A DNA stretch of 64,000 nucleotides from Microbispora catharanthi (lineage in GTDB: Bacteria > Actinomycetota > Actinomycetes > Streptosporangiales > Streptosporangiaceae), in the NCBI RefSeq assembly GCF_006334915.2, contig NZ_VDMA02000005.1:62001-126000 (forward strand). The letters run 5' to 3'. The notes under the pieces are model-generated. The model was not told the DNA's origin. It saw only the letters and a program-made list of their open reading frames with translations, and searched no databases. Positions 45,118 through 55,322 of the stretch are shown here, piece by piece; within the stretch, counting starts at the first letter, position 1, and each line of letters begins with the position of its first letter. A program made the translations under genes and the position numbers.

Positions 45118-46191
45118 TCACGGGTGGGGCGGGAGCAGGGCCGCCGCCTTCAGCGACAGGTGGAGCAGCAGGCGGTCCTCCCCGTCGGCGAGGTCGAGCC
45201 CCGTGAGGTGCCCGGCCTTGCCCAGGCGGTAGTACAGCGTCTGCCTGTGCACGCCCAGCGCCGCCGCCGTCTCCTGGACCTGCCCGGCGTGGTCGAGGTA
45301 GGCCTCCACGCTCGCCGCGATCCTGGGCGTGAGGGCGGCCGACTCGGCGGCGAGGTCGGCCAGGTCGCGCGGGGACAGCCGGGCCAGCAGCCGGTAGACG
45401 CCGAGCGCGCTCCAGTCGGCGACCGGGGCGTGCCGCTCGACGTGCTCGGCCACCCGCAGCGCCAGCAGCGCCTCCCGCCAGCTCTGCCACGCCTCCCCCG
45501 GGTCGTCACGCGGGCCCCCGACTCCGGCGGCCATGCCGTACAGGCCGTGCAGGAGGCGCGCGACGTGCGCGGCCTGCGCGGCGGGCGCCAGCACCGCGAG
45601 CAGCGGCGCGTCCACGGCCGTGCCGGCCACGTCCGGGTCGGCCAGCACGCCGCGTGGCAGCGTGCGCGGCGGTCCGGGGACCTCCGCGGGCGTCCGCACG
45701 GCCACCGCCGTCACGGGTCCCTCGACGTCCACCCCGGCGGTGGCGCGGACCGCGGGGTCGGCCGAGAAGAACTGGCGCAGCGGGGCGTGCCGCCCGCGGG
45801 CCTGCGTGGCCAGCAGCGCGGCCGCCCGGCCGACCAGCGGGGCGACGGCGGCCAGGCGCTCGTCGGTGAGCGCCCCGGATTCGAGCGCCCACAGGTAACC
45901 GTAGGTCACCCCGCCGTGCCGCAGCGGCACGCACACGCGGCCGAGCAGGCCGGGCAGCCCGGGGATGCGCACCGGGCCCGTCGCGGTGGCGATGCCGTAC
46001 GCCTCGAAGTGGGCCCGCACCTCGTCGGACGCGTGCCTGCGCAGGATCGACTCCTGCCGCACGCGGTCGATGTCCCCGCTCTGCGCGCCGTACGCCAGCA
46101 GGTTGAACGAGCGGTCCTCCAGCGTCACGGAGGCGTCGAGCAGCCGGGAGATCTCATCGACGATGTCTTGCATGCTGACATTCTTGTGCAT
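45118..46191 (-). CDS. PucR-family regulator, probable proline-operon activator
   Basis: A regulator of about 357 residues if started at ATG 46191; the in-frame ATG at 46173 is also possible and no ribosome site decides. The N-terminal part (MQDIVDEISRLLDASVTLED) and the middle form a GAF-like sensory region. The C-terminal HTH_30 is clear: EAYLDHAGQVQETAAALGVH, then RQTLYYRLGKAGHLTGLDL. PucR-type activators of this layout often control proline catabolism. It is divergent from the proline dehydrogenase gene with a short shared promoter region, so it likely responds to proline or a breakdown product. Confidence 0.85.
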   Translation of the reverse strand: MHKNVSMQDIVDEISRLLDASVTLEDRSFNLLAYGAQSGDIDRVRQESILRRHASDEVRAHFEAYGIATATGPVRIPGLPGLLGRVCVPLRHGGVTYGYLWALESGALTDERLAAVAPLVGRAAALLATQARGRHAPLRQFFSADPAVRATAGVDVEGPVTAVAVRTPAEVPGPPRTLPRGVLADPDVAGTAVDAPLLAVLAPAAQAAHVARLLHGLYGMAAGVGGPRDDPGEAWQSWREALLALRVAEHVERHAPVADWSALGVYRLLARLSPRDLADLAAESAALTPRIAASVEAYLDHAGQVQETAAALGVHRQTLYYRLGKAGHLTGLDLADGEDRLLLHLSLKAAALLPPHP

Positions 46192-46256
46192 TTGTCGAAA
46201 AATGCTGTGGCGGATGTCCGTGGAACTTCCGTGACGTGCGGATTTAGCCTGAGGCC

Positions 46257-47164
46257 ATGCTCGGTTCCCTGCTTCTCGCGGGCTCACGCAGCCCGCTCGC
46301 CCGCCGGGCCGTGTCGGGGCTCCCGCTCACGCGCAAGGTCGTCGACCGCTTCGTGGCCGGGGAGTCCACCACGGACGCCGTCGCCGCGACGCGCCGCCTG
46401 ACCGGCTCGGGGCTGTCCGTCACCATCGACCATCTGGGCGAGGAGGTCCGGGACCCCGGAACCGCCGTCGCCGCCGCCAAGGCGTACGTCTCGCTGCTGG
46501 AGGAGCTGCGGCCGCTCGGCCTCGGCGCCCGGGCCGAGGTGTCGGTCAAGCTGTCGGCCGTCGGCCAGGCCCTCGACCCCGGCATGGCCCTGGAGAACGC
46601 GCGGCAGATCTGCGCGGCGGCGCGGGAGTGCGGTTCCACCGTCACCCTGGACATGGAGGACCACACCACCGTCGACGCGACGCTCGGCGTGCTGCGCGTG
46701 CTCCGGGAGGACTTCCCCGAGACGGGCGTGGCGATCCAGGCCTACCTGTTCCGCAGCGAGGCCGACTGCCGCGATCTCGCGGGGTCGCGGGTGCGGCTGG
46801 TCAAGGGCGCCTACGCCGAGCCCGCCTCGGTGGCCTGGCAGAGCAAGGCCGAGGTCGACCGCGCGTACGTGCGGTGCCTGCGGGCGCTCATGTCGGGCAC
46901 GGGCTATCCCATGGTGGCCACGCACGACGACCGGCTGATCGCGATCGCCGAGTCGCTCGCGGTGAGCGCCGGGCGCGGCCCGGACGACTACGAGTTCCAG
47001 ATGCTCTACGGCATCCGGGCCGACAGGCAGGCGGCGCTGGCCGCGGCCGGGTCGCGGGTGCGGGTCTACGTCCCCTACGGCGACGACTGGTACGGCTACT
47101 TCATGCGCCGCCTCGCCGAGCGCCCGGCCAACGTCGCCTTCTTCCTTCGCGCTCTGAGGGGTAA

Positions 47165-47168
<4 letters not shown>
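46257..47168 (+). CDS. putB: Proline dehydrogenase
   Basis: A 303-residue monofunctional PRODH, the usual actinobacterial length. The FAD-barrel shows VSVKLSAVGQALD, STVTLDMEDHTTVDATL, GVAIQAYLFR, VRLVKGAYAEP, MVATHDDRLI, YEFQMLYGIR and YVPYGDDWYGYFMRRLAERP. It oxidises L-proline to pyrroline-5-carboxylate at the membrane, passing electrons to quinones. The ATG overlaps nothing upstream; its stop overlaps the next start (ATGA), giving coupled translation with P5C dehydrogenase. Regulation by the divergent PucR protein is likely. Confidence 0.93.
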
Positions 47169-48834
<1,666 letters not shown>

Positions 48835-48841
<7 letters not shown>

Positions 48842-50112
48842 CGGATCGCGATGCCCTCGGAACCCGATGCGGGGTTCCGAGGGCATCCGCGCGTCGCGGG
48901 GCGGGACGAGCGTGCGGACAGTCCCCAGACGGCGAGGGCCGCCAGGCTGAAAGCCGCGCCGAGCAGGCAGACGGCGCCCCAGCCCGCGACGCTGTACACG
49001 GTGGTGGAGGCCAGCGCCCCGGCCGCGCTTCCGGCCGAGTAGAACATCATGTAGCCGCCGATGACCCGGCTGCCCGCATCGGGGCGGTGGGCGTAGATCA
49101 TGCTCTGGCTGGTGACGTGGACGGCCTGCACCGCCAGGTCGAGCAGGACCGCGCCGAGCGCGAGAGCCCACAGGGACCGCTGGGTGAGGGCCAGGGGGAT
49201 CCAGGAGACCGCGAGCAGGAGCAGGGCTCCCCCGGTGGTCCGCTCGCCGAGGCCGCGGTCGTGCAGCCGCCCGGCCGGTGCGGCGGCCGCGGCGCCGGCG
49301 GCGCCGGCGAGACCGAAGGCGCCGATGGCGGTGTGGGTCAGGGACAGCGGTGGAGCGCTGAGCGGCAGGGCCACGCAGCTCCACAGCGTGCTGAAGGACG
49401 CGAAGACGAGCAGGGCGAGCACGCCCCGGGTGCGCAGGAGGGGTTCCGCGGCGAACAGCGCGACGGTGGAACCCAGCAGCCGGCGATAGGGCATGCGGGG
49501 CGGCGTCGTGGGCCGGCGCGGCAGGACGCGCCGCAGGGCGAGAGTGAGGAGCAGCATCGCCGCGGCCGAGGCGAGGTAGACGGCGCGCCAGCCGGCCAGG
49601 TCGGCCAGCAGCCCGGAAACGGTGCGGGCGAGCAGGATCCCGAGCACGATGCCGCTCGTGACCTGGCCCACCACGCGGCCTCGGCGGGCCTGCGTGCTCA
49701 GCGCGGCGGCGTAGGCGACCAGGGACTGGGTGACGACGGCCAGGAAGCCGACCGCGGCGGCGGAGGCGAACAGCAGGGGCGCGTGCGCGGCGGCGCCCAG
49801 GGCCGCGAGCGCCGCGGCCAGCAGCAGCGACTGCGTGGTCACCAGTTTTCTCCGGTCGAGCACGTCGCCGAGAGGCACCAGCAGGAACAGGCCCAGTCCG
49901 TAGCCGAGCTGGGTGGCCGTGACCATGGCGCCGGCCGCCGCCTGCCCGATCCCGAAGTCCTGGGCGAGGGTGGCCAGCAGCGGCTGCGCGAAGTAGACGT
50001 TCGCCACGGCCGTACCGGCGGCCAGGGCGAACAGCACCGTGGTTCCGCGTGGTGCGGGGCTCGCGTTCCCGGCGTGCGTCTCGTGCCCGTCCGTGGTCTC
50101 GCACGTGGCCAT
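48835..50112 (-). CDS. MFS transporter, 12-span drug-efflux type
   Basis: A 425-residue protein starting at ATG 50112 (MATCETTDGHETH). Twelve hydrophobic segments are visible. GLFLLVPLGDVLDRRKLVTT is the MFS motif A after span 2; GRVVGQVTSGIVLGILLART is the motif C-like region. These point to an H+-coupled exporter of the Bcr/Ydh type. The last 20 codons contain the 16-bp hairpin at 48.85-48.89 kb. It is divergent from an HxlR regulator across an inverted repeat, so it is probably induced by the compound it exports. Confidence 0.88.
48850..48887. terminator. 16-bp perfect hairpin inside the MFS gene end
   Basis: GATGCCCTCGGAACCC (48850-48865) pairs perfectly with GGGTTCCGAGGGCATC (48872-48887), loop GATGCG. 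It starts 9 bases after the pruA stop, so it is the likely pruA terminator, yet it lies inside the MFS coding sequence. Confidence 0.72.
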
Positions 50113-50132
50113 TACCCCTCCTGGTTTCAAGT

Positions 50133-50168
50133 TGCTACCAGGCGTGAGACTACGGGTAGCTGGTAGCA
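50133..50168. promoter_or_regulatory. HxlR operator candidate between regulator and MFS genes
   Basis: TGCTACCAG (50133-50141) is the exact inverse of CTGGTAGCA (50160-50168), 18 bases apart. It spans the middle of the divergent promoter region. HxlR proteins bind such inverted repeats as dimers. Confidence 0.55.
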
Positions 50169-50206
50169 TGTTGCAACCAAGGGGGCTACGGGAAAGAGGG
50201 ACGACC

Positions 50207-50662
50207 GTGGTGAGACGGACCCGTTTCGACGACAGCGACTGCCCCGTGGCGCGCTCGGTGGACGCCATCGGCGACTGGTGGTCACTGCTGATCGTGCGCG
50301 ACGCCTTCGACGGACATCGTCGCTTCGGCGAGTTCCAGCGCAGTCTCGGCGTCGCGAAGAACATCCTCGCCGCGCGGCTGCGCGCCCTCGTCGCCGGCGG
50401 CGTCTTCGAGGTCGTGCCGGCCTCCGACGGAAGCGCCTACCAGGAGTACGTCCTGACCCCCAAGGGCCGGGGGCTCTTCCCGGTGATCGTCGCACTCAGG
50501 CAGTGGGGTGAGGGCCACTTCTTCGCCGAGGACGAGCCGCATTCCGAACTGGTGGACCGGCTGTCCGCCCGGCCGCTGGCCCCTCTGCGGATCCAGGCCG
50601 CCGACGGGCGTCCCATCGCCCCCGAGGACACCGTCGTCGTCAAGGTTCCCCACCGTCACTGA
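50207..50662 (+). CDS. HxlR-family transcriptional regulator
   Basis: A 151-residue regulator starting at GTG 50207 with AAAGAGGG upstream; the next codon is also GTG. The winged helix carries SVDAIGDWWSLLIVRDAFDG, RFGEFQRSLGVAKNILAARL and YVLTPKGRGLFPVIVALRQW. DCPVARS at the N-terminus contains the Cys that is redox-active in several HxlR sensors. A 30-residue tail after WGEGHFF is common in actinomycetes. It is divergent from the MFS exporter, with the inverted repeat between them. Confidence 0.9.
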   Translation: MVRRTRFDDSDCPVARSVDAIGDWWSLLIVRDAFDGHRRFGEFQRSLGVAKNILAARLRALVAGGVFEVVPASDGSAYQEYVLTPKGRGLFPVIVALRQWGEGHFFAEDEPHSELVDRLSARPLAPLRIQAADGRPIAPEDTVVVKVPHRH

Positions 50663-50746
50663 CGCTTCGACGCCTCCCGGCACCGCTCGTCTCGGCAAGG
50701 CGCGGTCGCGTCGGGCGGACAGCGTGCGGGCCGGTCGCGGTGCGTG

Positions 50747-51787
50747 TCAGCCGAGGGTGGCGGTGTCGATGACGAACCGGTAGCGGACGTCGGAGGCCAG
50801 GACACGCCGGTAGGCCTCGTTGATCTGGTCCGCCGAGATCAGCTCGACGTCGGCGCCGATGCGGTGCTCAGCGCAGAAGTTCAGCATCTCCTGCGTCTCG
50901 GCGATGCCGCCGATCATCGACCCGGCGTAGGAGCGTCGAGCACCGATGAGGGAGAACACGTTGAGGCTCAACGGCTCGGCGGGGGCGCCGACGTTGACCA
51001 GGGTGCCGTCGACGGCGAGCAGGCCGAGGTAGGCGTCGAGGTCGATGCGGGCGCTGACCGTGTTCACGATCAGGTCGAACCGGCCGGCGAGCCGCTCGAA
51101 CGTGTCGGGGTCGCCGGTGGCGTGGTAGTGGTCGGCGCCGAGCCGCAGGCCGTCCTCCTGCTTCTTCAAGGACTGCGAGAGCACGGTGACCTCGGCGCCC
51201 ATGGCGTGGGCGATCTTGACGGCCATGTGCCCGAGCCCGCCGAGGCCGACGACGGCGACCTTCTTGCCCGGACCGGCCCCCCAGCGGCGCAGCGGCGAGT
51301 AGGTGGTGATACCGGCGCACAGCAGCGGCGCCGCGGCCGCCGGGTCGATGCCCTCGGGCACCGACAGGACGAAGCCGGCGTCGACGACGACGTGGGTGGA
51401 GTAGCCGCCTTGGGTGACGGTGCCGTCCCGGTCCACGCCGCCATAGGTGGGCACCATCCCGTCCAGGCAGTACTGCTCGTCGCCGTTGCGGCAGTTGGCG
51501 CACTCACCGCAGGCGTTGACCATGCAGCCCACTCCGACCCGGTCACCCACCTGGTGCCGGGTGACGGCGGCGCCGACCTCGGTGACGATGCCGACGATCT
51601 CGTGGCCGGGGACCAACGGATAGGGCTGGGGTCCCCAGTCGCCGTTGACGGTGTGGATGTCGGAGTGGCAGATGCCGGCGTACTCGACCTCGATGAGCAC
51701 GTCGTTGGGGCCGACGTCACGCCGTTCGATGATCGTGGGGGCCAGCGGCTCGGCGGCGGCCGGCGCGGCGTAGGCATGAACACGCAT
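50747..51787 (-). CDS. NAD(P)-dependent zinc alcohol dehydrogenase (YahK/CAD type)
   Basis: A 346-residue medium-chain dehydrogenase. Catalytic-zinc segment [17 protein letters not shown] and GHEIVG, four structural-zinc cysteines in [15 protein letters not shown], substrate loop [17 protein letters not shown](P) motif [11 protein letters not shown]. These fit the cinnamyl-alcohol/YahK aldehyde reductase group. The Ser after the strand carrying VTVLSQS suggests NADPH. It is transcribed away from the truncated XRE gene that sits where its regulator would be expected. Confidence 0.9.
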   Translation of the reverse strand: MRVHAYAAPAAAEPLAPTIIERRDVGPNDVLIEVEYAGICHSDIHTVNGDWGPQPYPLVPGHEIVGIVTEVGAAVTRHQVGDRVGVGCMVNACGECANCRNGDEQYCLDGMVPTYGGVDRDGTVTQGGYSTHVVVDAGFVLSVPEGIDPAAAAPLLCAGITTYSPLRRWGAGPGKKVAVVGLGGLGHMAVKIAHAMGAEVTVLSQSLKKQEDGLRLGADHYHATGDPDTFERLAGRFDLIVNTVSARIDLDAYLGLLAVDGTLVNVGAPAEPLSLNVFSLIGARRSYAGSMIGGIAETQEMLNFCAEHRIGADVELISADQINEAYRRVLASDVRYRFVIDTATLG

Positions 51788-51980
51788 GATGATTGCTCCT
51801 CAGGTAAGGGCCCGCCCCCCCAAATGCTCACTGGGCCGGTGCTCAGTGGGCTGTGCTCACTTGGCTGGGCGAGGTGGCCGCCACCCATCCAAAGCGCCGG
51901 CCGGAGGGGGAGGAAGGCACCGGTGAAAGGTGTACTGGCAGGGCATCCCTGCAATGGGGAAGGTTACCTAGCCTGAAGAC

Positions 51981-52210
51981 GTGGACAGCCGCACCGAGAT
52001 CCGTGAGTTCCTGACCTCCCGCCGGGCCAGGATAGGCCCGCAGCAGGCCGGGCTGCCCTCCTACAGCACCCGCCGGGTCCCCGGTCTGCGCCGCGCCGAG
52101 GTCGCCCAGCTGGCCGGGATCAGCGTGGAGTACTACTCCCGCGTGGAACGCGGCGACCTGTCCGGAGTCTCCGACAGCGTCCTGGACGCCCTGGCCCGCG
52201 CGTCTGAGTC
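51981..52210 (+). pseudogene. XRE (MmyB-type) regulator, N-terminal fragment
   Basis: From GTG 51981 the frame reads EIREFLTSRRARIGPQQAGL, GLRRAEVAQLAGISVEYYSR, VERGDLSGVSDSVLDALARA. This is the start of an actinomycete XRE regulator of the MmyB type, whose usual length is about 280 residues. At about 52210 the homology ends and the frame runs on antisense through the ABM gene. Three-quarters of the protein, including the ligand-binding MmyB domain, is missing. It likely once regulated the divergent alcohol dehydrogenase. Confidence 0.8.
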
Positions 52211-52214
52211 CGTC

Positions 52215-52547
52215 TCAGTCCTCGGCGGGGACGGCCATCTCGCCGAGGAGGGACCAGTCGTCCTGCGGGACCGTGACGTTGACGATTCTCGGGGTCTCGG
52301 CGAGGTGGGGCGGCAGCGTCCGCCGGGCCGTCCGGAAGTGCTCCGACCCGACGTGTGCCGCACCGGCCTCGTCGTCCCGGAACGCCTCGACGAGGACGTA
52401 CTCGGCCGGGTCGTCGAGGCCGCGCGACCAGTCGAACCACAGGCAGCCCGGCTCGGCGCGGGTCGCCTCGGTGAACTCACGGGTGATCTCCGGCCACTGG
52501 TCGGCGTACTGCGGCAGCACCCGGAACCTGGCGGTGATGAAAATCAT
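52215..52547 (-). CDS. Antibiotic biosynthesis monooxygenase (ABM) domain protein
   Basis: A 110-residue ABM protein starting at ATG 52547. ITARFRVLPQYADQWPEITR, EPGCLWFDWSRGLDDPAEYV and LVEAFRDDEAGAAHVGSEHF are typical of the family, close to YgiN-like quinol monooxygenases. It starts 12 bases after the serine-hydrolase gene and is probably co-transcribed with it. The gene end abuts the truncated XRE fragment, so the deletion that removed the XRE C-terminus may have brought it here. Confidence 0.87.
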   Translation of the reverse strand: MIFITARFRVLPQYADQWPEITREFTEATRAEPGCLWFDWSRGLDDPAEYVLVEAFRDDEAGAAHVGSEHFRTARRTLPPHLAETPRIVNVTVPQDDWSLLGEMAVPAED

Positions 52548-52558
52548 GCGGCGTCTCC

Positions 52559-53545
52559 TCACGTGATCGCGGGCAGGACGACGTCCTCCAGGACCGCCCT
52601 CGGCGCCGTGTCCTGGCCCGCCCCGTTGTAGTCGCCGGCGGTGACGGCCACGACGAGGCCGAGATCGGGCAGCAGGAAAAGCCGTTGGCCGCCGTTGCCC
52701 ATGGCCGACGCCCGGCCGTCCGGGCCCGCGTACCACATGTACCCGTAGGAGACGCCCTCCCAGGCGGGCACACGCGGGCGCAGCATCTCCCCGATCCAGC
52801 CGGGGGCGACCTCCCGCTCCAGCACCGCCTGCCCGATCCGGGCGAGGCCGCGCGGCGTCAGACGCAGGCCGGAGGCGGCCAGAGCGCTCCCGTCGGAGCC
52901 GACCGACCATTCGAAGGCCCCGGCGCCGAGCGGCTCGAACAGCGCGGTGCGGGCGAACTCCTGAAGGCGCAGGCCCGTGCCCTTCTCCACGATCGCGCCG
53001 ACGAGGGCCGCGGCACCGCCGCTGTAGCGCCACCGCTCGCCCGGCTCCTCCACGAACGGGCACTCCAGCACGTAGCGGCAGCGGTCCGGCGCCAGCTCCA
53101 TCGCGATCTCGCTGTTCGCCGGGCTGGTGTAGGGCGCGCTCTCGTCCCACTCCAGGCCCATCGTCATCGTCAGCGCGTGGCCGATCGTCAGCCCGGCCCG
53201 GCGGGGATCGGCCGCCAGGTCGGCGTACTCGGGGAAGACCGACAGGATCGTCTCGCCGGGGTCCGGCGCCTGGCCGGACTCCAGCGCCAGGCCGTACAGC
53301 AGCGCCACCAGGCTCTTGGTGACCGAGCGCAGGTCGTGGAGCGTGTCCGGCCCGAAGTCCACGTGGCCGAGCGGAGTGTTCAGCACGTAGTCTTCGCCGC
53401 CGCCGTACCACTCGAGGACGACGCGGCCGTGCCGGGCCACCACGACGCCGTGCAGGGCCGGAGCGCCGCCCCGCCGTACGAGGGCGTCCAGCCGGAGGGG
53501 CAGGTCCGGCGCGAACCCGGCCTTCTCCGGGGAGATCAGCTGCAT
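52559..53545 (-). CDS. Serine hydrolase of the beta-lactamase/class C family
   Basis: A 328-residue protein with the SxxK nucleophile in RSVTKSLVALLYG, YSGG as the second (Tyr-x-x) motif and GNGGQRLFLL as a third box in place of KTG. No signal peptide is seen, so it is likely cytoplasmic and an esterase or peptidase rather than an antibiotic-hydrolysing enzyme. It is co-directional with the ABM gene. The start MQLISPEKAGF is the only one supported by homology-like sequence. Confidence 0.85.
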   Translation of the reverse strand: MQLISPEKAGFAPDLPLRLDALVRRGGAPALHGVVVARHGRVVLEWYGGGEDYVLNTPLGHVDFGPDTLHDLRSVTKSLVALLYGLALESGQAPDPGETILSVFPEYADLAADPRRAGLTIGHALTMTMGLEWDESAPYTSPANSEIAMELAPDRCRYVLECPFVEEPGERWRYSGGAAALVGAIVEKGTGLRLQEFARTALFEPLGAGAFEWSVGSDGSALAASGLRLTPRGLARIGQAVLEREVAPGWIGEMLRPRVPAWEGVSYGYMWYAGPDGRASAMGNGGQRLFLLPDLGLVVAVTAGDYNGAGQDTAPRAVLEDVVLPAIT

Positions 53546-53669
53546 GCGTTTCCTTCACTTTCTCGGGGATTCCTCCTCGTCCCGAGGCTCGCATAATTTT
53601 CCGGTGCTAAACAACCGACATAGGGGGTACCCAGCCTCGAAAGACGCCTCCGAGCGAGCCGAGGTCGAC

Positions 53670-54239
53670 ATGCGCGGGATCCTGGCGGCTCTATGCGTCG
53701 CGGCCGCGGCCGTCACCGCCGCCTGCGGCGACATCAAGCAGGACTACTACACCCAGACGATGCCCCAGAACGAGGGGGCGAACGTGAACCTGCCCGGTCT
53801 GCTGCTCCGCAACGCCTTCATCATCGGCTCGCAGCAGCCCGCCCCGCCGGGGACCGACATGCCGATGTACATAATGCTGCTCAACGAGAGCGGCCGCACC
53901 GACCGTCTGGTGTCGGTGGACACCGGGGGCGTGTTCCGGGAGGCCCGCCTGCCCGCCGGCGGCCTGGAGGTCCCCGGCGGGAAGTACGTCGGCGGGACGG
54001 CCCTCCCCCAGGTGCTGCTCGCCGGCCTCACCCGCCCGCTGGGCAGCGGTGGCACGATCCCCGTGACGTTCCGGTTCCAGAACGCGGGGGCGGCCCGGGT
54101 CGACGTCCCGGTCCTGCCGCCCGGAGCGTGGAGGAGCACCTACTCCCCCTGGCCGGGCGCGTCGCCGAGCCCGTCGCCGGCCCTTTCGCCCAGCTCCTCG
54201 CCGGCCGTCTCGCCGAGCCCCTCACCCGCCGGGAGCTGA
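53670..54239 (+). CDS. LpqE-like lipoprotein
   Basis: A 189-residue lipoprotein starting MRGILAALCVAAAAVTAACG at 53670, with lipobox Cys at residue 19. The body (GLLLRNAFIIG, YIMLLNESGRTDRLVSVDTG, EVPGGKYVGG, GSGGTIPVTFRFQNAGAARV) is a beta-rich copper-chaperone-like domain of the LpqE type. The Ser/Pro tail (GASPSPSPALSPSSSPAV) is likely an extended spacer. Metal binding is not established here: the usual Met/His cluster is not evident. Its 3' end overlaps the convergent nucleotidyltransferase gene by 18 bases. Confidence 0.78.
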   Translation: MRGILAALCVAAAAVTAACGDIKQDYYTQTMPQNEGANVNLPGLLLRNAFIIGSQQPAPPGTDMPMYIMLLNESGRTDRLVSVDTGGVFREARLPAGGLEVPGGKYVGGTALPQVLLAGLTRPLGSGGTIPVTFRFQNAGAARVDVPVLPPGAWRSTYSPWPGASPSPSPALSPSSSPAVSPSPSPAGS

Positions 54240-55283
54240 CCCGTTCCGGATCTCGGGGTTCGCGTCGATGATCTCCTCGGCGACCGCGCGCAGGCGGGGC
54301 AGGTACGCGCTCACCTCGCTCGCCCTGTGCCGCAGGTCGTCCGGCGACCCGGCGCCCAGGTCGGCCGCCAGGTCCGCGAACCCGGCGAGGTGGCCCGTCT
54401 CCCCCGGCGCGTCCGCGGCGAGGATCTTCAGGCACCGGGCGTACGTCGCGGCGATCCAGAAGACGGCCTCGCGGTGCAGTCCCCGCTCGACGAGGTCGGC
54501 GCTGCCGTCCACCGCCACCGGCCGGGCCGCCGCGGTGACGTCGGCGGAGAAGGGGAACGGCGTGCGGGCCGCGGCCGCCGCCGCGTCGAAGGCCCTCGTC
54601 ATCGTGGCGAGGTGGGCGGTGACCCGCTCGCGGGTCAGGTGCGCGCAGCCGAGCAGGCCGAGCAGTTCCTCGTAGACGTCCGTCCGGCCGTACGCGCGCA
54701 GGAGTTCGCGGACGGCCGGGTAGCGCAGCCGTACGGTGGGGTTGCGCAGCCCGGCGGCGAGGAGCACATGGGTCGTGATGCCGGCCGGGAACAGCCAGGC
54801 GGTGACCTGGTCGTGGAACGGTTTGCGGGGATCGAGCGCCGCCAGCCCGCCGGTGATGCGGCGTTCGGCGTCCTCGCACCGCAGACGGACCCAGCGCCGT
54901 TCGGCGAAGCCCGCCGCGACGGCGGCCTGGAGCCGGGCCAGCCGGCCGGTGGGGTCGGCGATCACGGTGTCGGTGCGGAAGGCGCCGGCCAGGTGGCAGG
55001 AGGCCAGCACGTCGTGCGCCGAGGCGAGCCCGTCCCAGGACACGTACGTGACCTCGACGAGCACGCCTTCCCAGGGGACCTTGCCGAGCTTGGGCGGCGG
55101 GACGGGATCGGTGACCACGACCGCCACGTCGACATCCGACGTGGGCGGCAGCATCGCGTCGGGATCGGCCCAGGCCGCCGACCCGGTCAGATAGGCCCCG
55201 GCGAAGTTCGCGGCGGAGGCGGCCTCGCGGTCGACCCATCGGGCCGCCGCGGCCCGCGCGTCCCGCACCCGTGTCCCTCGCAT
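54222..55283 (-). CDS. Nucleotidyltransferase-fold protein
   Basis: A 353-residue protein of the polymerase-beta-type nucleotidyltransferase superfamily. YLTGSAAWADPDAMLPPTSD followed by VDVAVVV gives the GS and Asp-x-Asp motif. A helical C-terminal region (about 130-350) resembles that of kanamycin/streptomycin adenylyltransferases and HEPN-like helical partners. It may modify a small molecule. Antibiotic resistance is not demonstrated. It follows the histidine kinase by 39 bases on the same strand. Confidence 0.75.
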   Translation of the reverse strand: MRGTRVRDARAAAARWVDREAASAANFAGAYLTGSAAWADPDAMLPPTSDVDVAVVVTDPVPPPKLGKVPWEGVLVEVTYVSWDGLASAHDVLASCHLAGAFRTDTVIADPTGRLARLQAAVAAGFAERRWVRLRCEDAERRITGGLAALDPRKPFHDQVTAWLFPAGITTHVLLAAGLRNPTVRLRYPAVRELLRAYGRTDVYEELLGLLGCAHLTRERVTAHLATMTRAFDAAAAAARTPFPFSADVTAAARPVAVDGSADLVERGLHREAVFWIAATYARCLKILAADAPGETGHLAGFADLAADLGAGSPDDLRHRASEVSAYLPRLRAVAEEIIDANPEIRNGSAPGG

Positions 55284-55322
55284 GATCCACAGTGAACCAC
55301 AGGGACGAAGGTGGCGTATGGC

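Noticed and set aside
54222..55283. Calling the nucleotidyltransferase an aminoglycoside-resistance gene
   Set aside because: Only the superfamily GS/DxD motif is clear; nothing in the sequence or context shows antibiotic specificity.
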